Part shown: positions 17,279-22,040 of the stretch, piece after piece
Position numbering within the stretch: the first letter of the stretch is position 1
Layout of the letters: each line of letters begins with the position of its first letter
Assembly (NCBI GenBank): GCA_003427395.1
Contig: BFEA01000367.1
Span: forward strand, 1 to 22,040
DNA: 22,040 bases
From: Chara braunii
Lineage: Eukaryota > Streptophyta > Charophyceae > Charales > Characeae
Direction of reading: 5' to 3'
Notes under the pieces: model-generated
The model's input: only the letters and a program-made list of their open reading frames with translations
What the model was told of the DNA's origin: nothing
Databases searched by the model: none
Position numbers and translations under genes: made by a program

Positions 17279-18033
17279 TGACTACGGGTCAAACTCCATG
17301 CGTCATACAGTTGGCCTTGACAGTTGCGCCTGGGCACACATACACAAAGCAGGGCCGATACATTGGGAAGCAGGCCTTCGGCCTTTGCAAAAGCAGTAGT
17401 GCCAACGCACCTGCCTGGGAGCCCTGCACAGATGCAGCAAACAGCCCAAGTCCGGAGACTCAGGCCGTGCCTAACTGCAAATGGCCCAGGCCCTCAACTG
17501 CAGTCTCGGGCCTGGGCGCAGGGTCTGGGACCCAACCGGAAGCTACTGGAAGCTTCCAGCCAGGCCACACGCAGCATCCAGGAGGCTGCCACTTCCACAA
17601 AAGGAATGAGGCAGCCCAGGCTGGGGAGGCTGGCCGGCGCTGGCAATGCGGAAGTGCTGCTGGGCTCTCGCTTGATGCTGCGCTGCTGCCAAGGGCACTG
17701 ACGGGGTGCGAGAAGTGTAGTGGGGCGCTGCAGGGCAGCGGGGCACAGGCAGCCATAGCTGGGCTGCTGGGCGCCAAGAGGTACAGCGGATGATCAGGTG
17801 GTCTTCAAGGAAGGAGGCGCTGTGTGGGGTAATCAAGGTCTGATTGCGGGTGACGAGATACGTGCCTGGTACATGAAGAGAGGTCGGTGATGGTGTTGGC
17901 AGTTATTTCATTGTATTGCTCTATATGGATGGTCGGTGCATTTGTACTCTCTGCTTGGGACATGATTACTTGGACGGCTGTGTGATTTTGCAACTTGGTT
18001 TTATGTATATCGCTCACACTCATATTCCTTGCA
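17279..18033 (+). mobile_element. E3: third LTR of the E1/E2 family, 5' end lost or diverged
   Basis: The 3' end ACTCATATTCCTTGCA (18018-18033) matches the E1 LTR end GCTCATTTTCCTTGCA. In the middle GGGCGCTGCAGGGCAGCG, CAGCCATAGCTGG and CTGGGCGCC match E1's GGGCGCTGC, GGGCAGCGCC, CCATAGCTGG and CTGGGCGCC in order. The GGAAGCTTCC palindrome matches E1's AGAAGCTTCT. A start with the family TGYRAGG was not found, so 17279 is approximate. No internal region is attached: a solo or truncated LTR. The 171-codon frame at 17278-17793 is inside it and not a gene. Confidence 0.68.
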
Positions 18034-18036
18034 CAG

Positions 18037-18142
18037 CAGGCGGTCTCCATCATGCAGGGGTAGGAGCCCATGCTTGATGGAGAGGCAGCTCTTTAGCCGG
18101 ATCCAGTCTTATTTGTGGGGAGCATCATGTGCTGGGGCAGCC
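18037..18142 (+). repeat. 105-bp direct repeat, copy A
   Basis: Ordered blocks TCATGC(A/G)GGG, AGAGCCC(A/G)TGC-like, TGGAGAGGC(A/T)GCTCTTTAGC, GTCTTATT and GGGAGCATCATGTG are shared with 19049-19148. Copy A begins four bases after the E3 LTR end. Confidence 0.8.
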
Positions 18143-18199
18143 AGCAGTCTCCATCATGCAGCAGAGGTGGGCACCAGGTACCCACAGCCACAGCCACCT

Positions 18200-19045
18200 G
18201 CCCCTTCCGACCCACAGGGTGATTGGGTTGGGTTTGGGTCTACCTATGCCTTCGTGGGTGAGTGACGAGCGCATGCGGCTAGTGGGCATTTCTGGGTCAT
18301 GGCTGGGTCAACATTTGCTCTGGGTCACCTGTCGGGTGGGTGACAGGTGGGTGAAGCTGGCCTGGGTCACTCGACCGATAGGCCCAGGACCACCTCCCCC
18401 CCCCCCCCCCCCCTTTACCCCCCAAAAAAAGAAAAAGGCCTTGGACTCACCTGTGCAGTGCACAGGCCCAAGGTTCAGAGAAACGAAAAAGCGGGCCTGG
18501 GTACAGTTGTGCAGGGTCGACTGTTACATCGGGGCCAAAAAAAAAAAAAGCATGCTCCAGCAGTCCAGTCCCTCGCCCAATTTTCTTAAAAAAAACGAGG
18601 GAGCAGATCTAGCCACAGTAGGCGGCTAGATCCATCGTCTTTGAACTTGCCCTTGGTTAGCAAACTTGGGGAATTCAGAAGCCCGCCCTCAATTTACCTG
18701 GCCTTACTGCTGCACGACGCCATGAGGACGGAGTGATGCTGGTGAAGGGTAAAGAGGTGGCGACAGCTGTGGAGTCATGGGCAGGGCTGCATCGGCACGA
18801 GAGGCACGGGTGGCAAAAATTTAGGTCTTGGGTGCGGGCGGGTAAAATGATGTTCTCACGGGTGCGGGTGGGTCCGGGTGAGGACTTTTTTCGGGTGGCA
18901 GGCGGGCCGAGCACAGGGCTGAAATTTCAAAAAACATTTTGGGTGGGTAGGGTCGTCTTGAGGTGGAAATTAAAATTCTTGGGTCAGGTGGGTGGTACAA
19001 AAAAAAAAAAATAGGCGGGTTGGGTCGCAGGTGGGGAAGAAATAA
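18200..19045 (+). repeat. GGGT-rich region with C18 and A runs
   Basis: GGGT triplet-plus-T words are very dense at 18220-18370 and 18815-19035, often four or more within 30 bases, so the plus strand has G-quadruplex potential. A C18 run lies at 18396-18413, followed by A-rich patches at about 18424, 18537 and 18589. Another A run lies at about 19000. Subterminal G-rich repeats occur in some plant DNA transposons, but I find no terminal inverted repeats or transposase. Confidence 0.55.
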
Positions 19046-19048
19046 AAA

Positions 19049-19148
19049 TCCCACCTCTGTCATGCGGGGTAAGAGCCCGTGCGTGGTGGAGAGGCTGCTC
19101 TTTAGCTGGCTCGTCTTATTCACAGGGAGCATCATGTGCGCAGGGGCC
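19049..19148 (+). repeat. 105-bp direct repeat, copy B
   Basis: This is the partner of 18037-18142. It ends a few bases before the LTR that starts at 19155. The two copies differ at roughly a fifth of positions, so the duplication is old or they are separate members of a dispersed family. Confidence 0.8.
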
Positions 19149-19154
19149 ACATGG

Positions 19155-19540
19155 TGTCACGGTGCCGAATAGAACTCCCAGTCATTATATTCAGTGGGGC
19201 TCTATCTGCCCTGGCCTACAGCCAGGGCCTATTTGGCTATTTGTCTGTTCGCCCTGTGGGACCAGGCCGTGGCCTGACCCCACAGGCCGTGTACTGTTTC
19301 ATTCCAGTCCAGTCCTGCCTGGTACCACTGTCGGTACTGGGCCAGTCCAGTCAGTCCGCTGGGGGTATACCCCAGCTGCAGTCTGTTTCTTGGATCATTC
19401 TGCATTTGCACACTTTGGAGTATGTGCGTGTTGAGTCTGCATCGGAGCTGCGCTATCCCTTCCAGCTCCATCTGCATCTCCTCCTTCCTCAACCTTCCGT
19501 GTTGATCCTGACGGAACACCATCCCAGCGGGTCCGGCACA
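19155..19540 (+). mobile_element. L5: 5' LTR of a different retrotransposon
   Basis: The segment starts TGTCACGG and ends CCGGCACA, and a perfect primer binding site follows one base later. The 386-bp length is normal for plant LTRs. It has no similarity to the E1-E3 LTRs. The 246-codon frame at 19136-19876 covers the LTR, primer site and flank and is not a gene. The left boundary is inferred from the TGTCACG start; the right boundary is fixed by the primer site. Confidence 0.62.
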
Positions 19541-19541
19541 C

Positions 19542-19559
19542 TGGTATCAGAGCGGGAAC
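19542..19559 (+). promoter_or_regulatory. Primer binding site complementary to initiator Met-tRNA
   Basis: TGGTATCAGAGC is the classic 12-base PBS of plant LTR retrotransposons, complementary to the 3' end of initiator tRNA-Met; here it continues GGGAAC. Placed one base after an LTR-like CA end, it marks the start of an internal region on the plus strand. No gag or pol follows, so the element is truncated right after the primer site. Confidence 0.85.
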
Positions 19560-19794
19560 GGTCCCCACTCCAACCCGCCCTCCCTCCCGTAACAGAGGGA
19601 AATTGCTGTAATCCCGATAGGGGGATTTTCAGGGTTTTTCAGGGCGGAAACGGTGAAAAACTGCGTGGAGAGAAACTGCGAAAACGTGGCGAAAGAGGAG
19701 ACTGCCGTCGCAAGTGCCACACACGCGCACGCGCCACACGCCACGCCCCGCCCCGCTCACGAATTATATCATCAAGATCCGGGATGTTGTTGCT

Positions 19795-19876
19795 GCCTGG
19801 GTTTGAACCTGGGCAACTGCCACTCATGCACGTGCATGGTCAATGCCTTAACACACTAGCCAAAGCCACAATTTGA
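19795..19876 (-). repeat. tRNA-like relic (SINE head candidate)
   Basis: Minus-strand reading gives TTTGGCTAGTGTGTTAAGGC, an A-box/D-arm-like word, then a CCATGC anticodon-loop-like word, then CCCAGGTTCAAACCC (about 19801-19815) with a strong B box. Distances are those of a tRNA gene, but the anticodon and T stems pair poorly. The GC-rich sequence beyond it (19580-19790) could be the body of the SINE. Confidence 0.5.
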
Positions 19877-20127
19877 GTAGATACCATGGCTCGCTGGTGT
19901 TCAAGTAGTGCCACGGCAACTATTTACCCCCCCTCCAGGGCGGTCGTGGGTGTTGCCGCCTGCGCACGTGGCTGGTATCTGGTGCCTATCTGCAGTGCCA
20001 TGTGGCAGCTTGTTGTGGATCTTGAAGACCCCCTGGCTACAATGATATCTGGGTGGCTGATGAAGATCTCAACCCACCCCAGATTTTTTTTTATTGCAAC
20101 GGCATAAGGCCAGCAGCATCTTGAAGG

Positions 20128-20148
20128 CCAAGATCCTATGGATCTTGG
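20128..20148. repeat. Perfect 9-bp inverted repeat, 3-base loop
   Basis: CCAAGATCC and GGATCTTGG flank TAT. No T run follows on either strand to make it terminator-like. Confidence 0.85.
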
Positions 20149-20216
20149 TAGTGCTCTGCGCTTGGCCACCCGAAGGCTTGGTAACACCGTCCTGCCCACT
20201 AACATACTCTCCCCCA

Positions 20217-20660
20217 AAACCTTTTCTCTCCCCCCCCATCATCTAATCATTCTTTCTAACCCTACCCACTACTCCTTCCTCCTACCTCCCTCTTCACTCA
20301 TCTTCCACAACCCTTTTTCTCTCGTCTCCTCCCCAATCACCATCTTCTACTAATCTCATCTACTCCTCTCCACCTTTTCCATATCCTTCTCTCCCATTCT
20401 ACCACCCTCCTCTCCCTTTTTTCCCCCCAACTACAACCCCATCATCTCCCTCATCTCCCACTTCACTCTTTCTCTCTCTCTCACCTATTTCTCTCTTTCT
20501 TCCTCACTCTTTCATCCCCCTCCCCCCCCAACTTCGAATTTTTCTGTTTCTTCTTCTTTTGTCTTTCTCTTTGATTTAAATCTCCTATTTTTCTCCAAAA
20601 ATTCGAATTATCTTATTCCCCACCTTCTTTTCTCATTTTCTGATTTATTTATTTTTTTTC
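20217..20660 (+). repeat. Long polypyrimidine-biased tract
   Basis: For over 400 bases the plus strand is almost all C and T with scattered A and hardly any G (for example 20218-20560). It contains CTCTCTC runs and C8 runs. Such asymmetry is known for triplex-prone mirror repeats. No gene is visible. Confidence 0.85.
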
Positions 20661-21090
20661 TGAAAATTCAAATTTCTTTGCGGCACCCTCAAATCTGATT
20701 AGGACTTAGTCATTCTTGCTTTCGGCACACATTTTGACCCCGTGGGGGTAACTAAGTGTTGCCGAAATTTTCTGTTTTTTTTTTTCTCATACTTGGTCTT
20801 TTTCAGCACATTTTGACCCCTTGAGGCTAGCGAAGTGCTGGCAAAATCTTCTCATTTTACTTGGCCTTTCTTCTTGACGGCACACTTTGACCCTATGGGG
20901 GTAACGAAATGCTGCCGAATTTCTTGAAAAACCCAACACTTAGTTTCTCTTCACCTCCTCATCTACTTATTTATTTTTCTGAAGATTATAATTTGCGGCA
21001 TTGTCAAACTTAGTGTGCTTCTCTTAGTCTCTCCTTCCTCTTTGCACCTTTGTGACCCAATTGGGGTAGAAAAATGCTGCCAAAAAAATA
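20640..21090 (+). repeat. Array of hairpin-forming repeats
   Basis: Four related units lie at 20720-20767, 20804-20840, 20877-20918 and 21041-21086. Each has the plan: CGGCAC-like arm, TTTGACCCC, short spacer, GGGGTAAC-like, AAGTGCTGCCG-like arm. Unit 1 pairs TTTCGGCA with TGCCGAAA, and inside it ACCCC with GGGGT. Unit 2 pairs CAGCAC with GTGCTG. A longer context (TTATTTATTTTT, TTCTGAA, TTTGCGGCA, CTTAGT) precedes unit 1 at about 20642 and unit 4 at about 20965, so a ~315-bp higher-order unit is also duplicated. Function unknown. Confidence 0.75.
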
Positions 21091-21229
21091 TATATATATG
21101 TTACGATCCTGGCCAATTTTGAAGTCCACAACCATCAGAAAGTACAATGCTGCCCAAATGCAAAAGAAATAATTGAACTTGAGCTCAACTCCATCCAATT
21201 GCAAAATGAAATGAAAGAACTTGAAAGGA

Positions 21230-21345
21230 GAGAGAGGGAAAGAAGAAGAAGAAGAATTAGAGAAGAAGAAGAAGATGTACTTCGGCATAGACCAAAACAA
21301 AGCTCTTCTTCTTCGCTCAACAACCTCCTCCTCTTTATCTCTTCC
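21230..21345. repeat. GAA-rich and complementary CTT-rich tracts
   Basis: GAAGAAGAAG runs at about 21240-21273 face CTTCTTCTTC at about 21304-21318 across a ~30-base spacer, allowing a hairpin. The minus-strand frame 21010-21402 is Ser/Leu/Phe-rich because of this and shows no domain. Confidence 0.65.
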
Positions 21346-21399
21346 TCTCTTATTCAACTCATGAAAGAACAACAATAAATTGAACAGCAGAACCAGAAT

Positions 21400-22040
21400 C
21401 AATGTCCGAATCCCTCTTCTACTTCAGGCTTCCATATGAGGTCCACCATAGCCATGGCCACCTTCCTCTTCCTCCTTCACAGGTCTAGGCTATGGCAGAC
21501 TAATGAGACCTTGTCACTCCGGACAGCTATGGTGCTGCCCTCCCTTGGTCTACATGTAGCAGCTAAGTGGCTGCCCACTGTCCCACCATAGCTAGACTCT
21601 GCCCGAACTTCCTTGGTGCCACACTGCCCCTACTCGGGCCTTCCAGATGCAGCGCCTCACAAGATGATGAAGATGGAGCCCTCCATAGCCAGGTAAGTCC
21701 CTCACCACTCTCCTACCTCAACCCCTTCTCCCTCCTCCTCCTACCGGTAGAGCTCCACCATAGCCGAGGTGGAAGCTCCCGGCTCCTTCCTCTCAGCTGC
21801 GCTTGAAGTAGCAGCCCTTCTCCGCCCAGCGCTCCTCCAGCCTTGAGCCGGCTTGCACCGAAGTGAAGAATGAGGAGCACTGGGCTCCTCCAGACTTATG
21901 TAGCGGCCAACTTGCCTCTTGGGCGGTGACTTCCAGGCCGCTTGGCCTCCTCAGCCTCCGGTATCTTCCTCCGTTTCGGAGGGAAACATCATTGCAGACT
22001 CTGATATTGGCCGTACAGGCTCTAGATGCAGACTGGTACC
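21400..22040 (-). mobile_element. LTR-like sequence, minus orientation (tentative)
   Basis: The word CCATAGC (or its complement) occurs six times in 21440-21770, and CCATAGC with GGCTCCATCTTC near a donor-like CTTACCTG is shared in style with S1 at 12418-12452 and with the CCATAGCTGG block of E1 and E3. A plus-strand donor CCAG^GTAAGTCC lies at 21691. No LTR ends, primer site or pol were found, and the window stops at 22040, so this is a resemblance only. Confidence 0.25.

Noticed and set aside
17278-17793. 171-codon frame on the plus strand (and minus-strand frames opposite)
   Set aside because: It lies wholly within the E3 LTR, whose ends and blocks match E1 and E2; GC-rich LTR sequence gives long chance frames.
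19136-19876. 246-codon frame on the plus strand
   Set aside because: It runs through the repeat B end, the L5 LTR, the primer site and a tRNA-like relic; no protein family is recognised.
21010-21402. 130-codon minus-strand frame with Phe/Leu-rich segments like membrane helices
   Set aside because: The hydrophobic runs come from GAA/CTT microsatellite and T-rich repeat DNA, not from a conserved protein.
1-22040. CRISPR arrays, rRNA, intact tRNA genes or bacterial-type operons
   Set aside because: No regularly spaced identical repeats, no rRNA words and no full cloverleaf were found; the window is eukaryotic.

Overview
The window looks like heterochromatic, repeat-dominated nuclear DNA of a streptophyte with flagellated cells. 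A charophyte alga such as Chara, or another seed-free lineage, fits best, but this is an inference. The clues are: Ty3/gypsy (Metaviridae) LTR retrotransposons with a chromodomain-like integrase C-terminus; an interstitial array of the plant-type telomere unit (CCCTAAA); and a relic of an axonemal dynein heavy chain, a gene family flowering plants have lost. I found no intact protein-coding gene. Nearly every long open frame is a retrotransposon fragment, a dynein relic or chance.

Layout. 1-700: a GC-rich head with an A18 run, a 61-bp alternating purine/pyrimidine tract joined to (GA)n, and two inverted copies of a tRNA-like (SINE-like) repeat. 700-4460: non-coding, with three sets of diverged direct duplications, a short hairpin between direct repeats and a telomere-like patch. 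4463-5293 (minus): a dynein heavy-chain exon running from the AAA1 Walker B region to the AAA2 Walker A, with at least four stops, three frameshifts and a destroyed P-loop. 5319-10214 (minus): element E1, a Ty3/gypsy copy with a complete 3' LTR, polypurine tract, chromodomain-like end, integrase (with a ~390-bp internal tandem duplication), RNase H, RT and protease. It lacks a recognisable gag and 5' LTR. 10214-11311: GC-rich promoter-like sequence ending in (GA)n and a 260-base assembly gap.

11670-14868 (plus): element E2, related to E1 and truncated at its 5' end. Its integrase is split by a 1168-bp solo LTR (S1) with 12-bp terminal inverted repeats and a plausible 5-bp target duplication; E2 ends in a polypurine tract and a 969-bp 3' LTR. 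14870-17260: mostly unrecognised, with a weak exon candidate, a tRNA-like relic and several tandem duplications. 17279-18033: a third LTR (E3) sharing its 3' end with E1 and E2. 18037-19148: a ~105-bp direct repeat flanking a GGGT-rich stretch. 19155-19559: a separate LTR followed by a perfect initiator-Met-type primer binding site. 19790-22040: another tRNA-like relic, a long polypyrimidine tract, an array of hairpin-forming repeats and an LTR-like tail.

The pieces do not form a working pathway; they record nested insertion and decay. Several premature stops sit where a CAG or CAA glutamine codon is expected, which fits cytosine-methylation damage. The most interesting items are the dynein relic with E1 inserted 26 bp from its splice acceptor, tandem duplications within the integrase core of two elements, the S1 nested solo LTR, and the 20.7-21.1 kb hairpin-repeat array. 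I do not see a new biological system.
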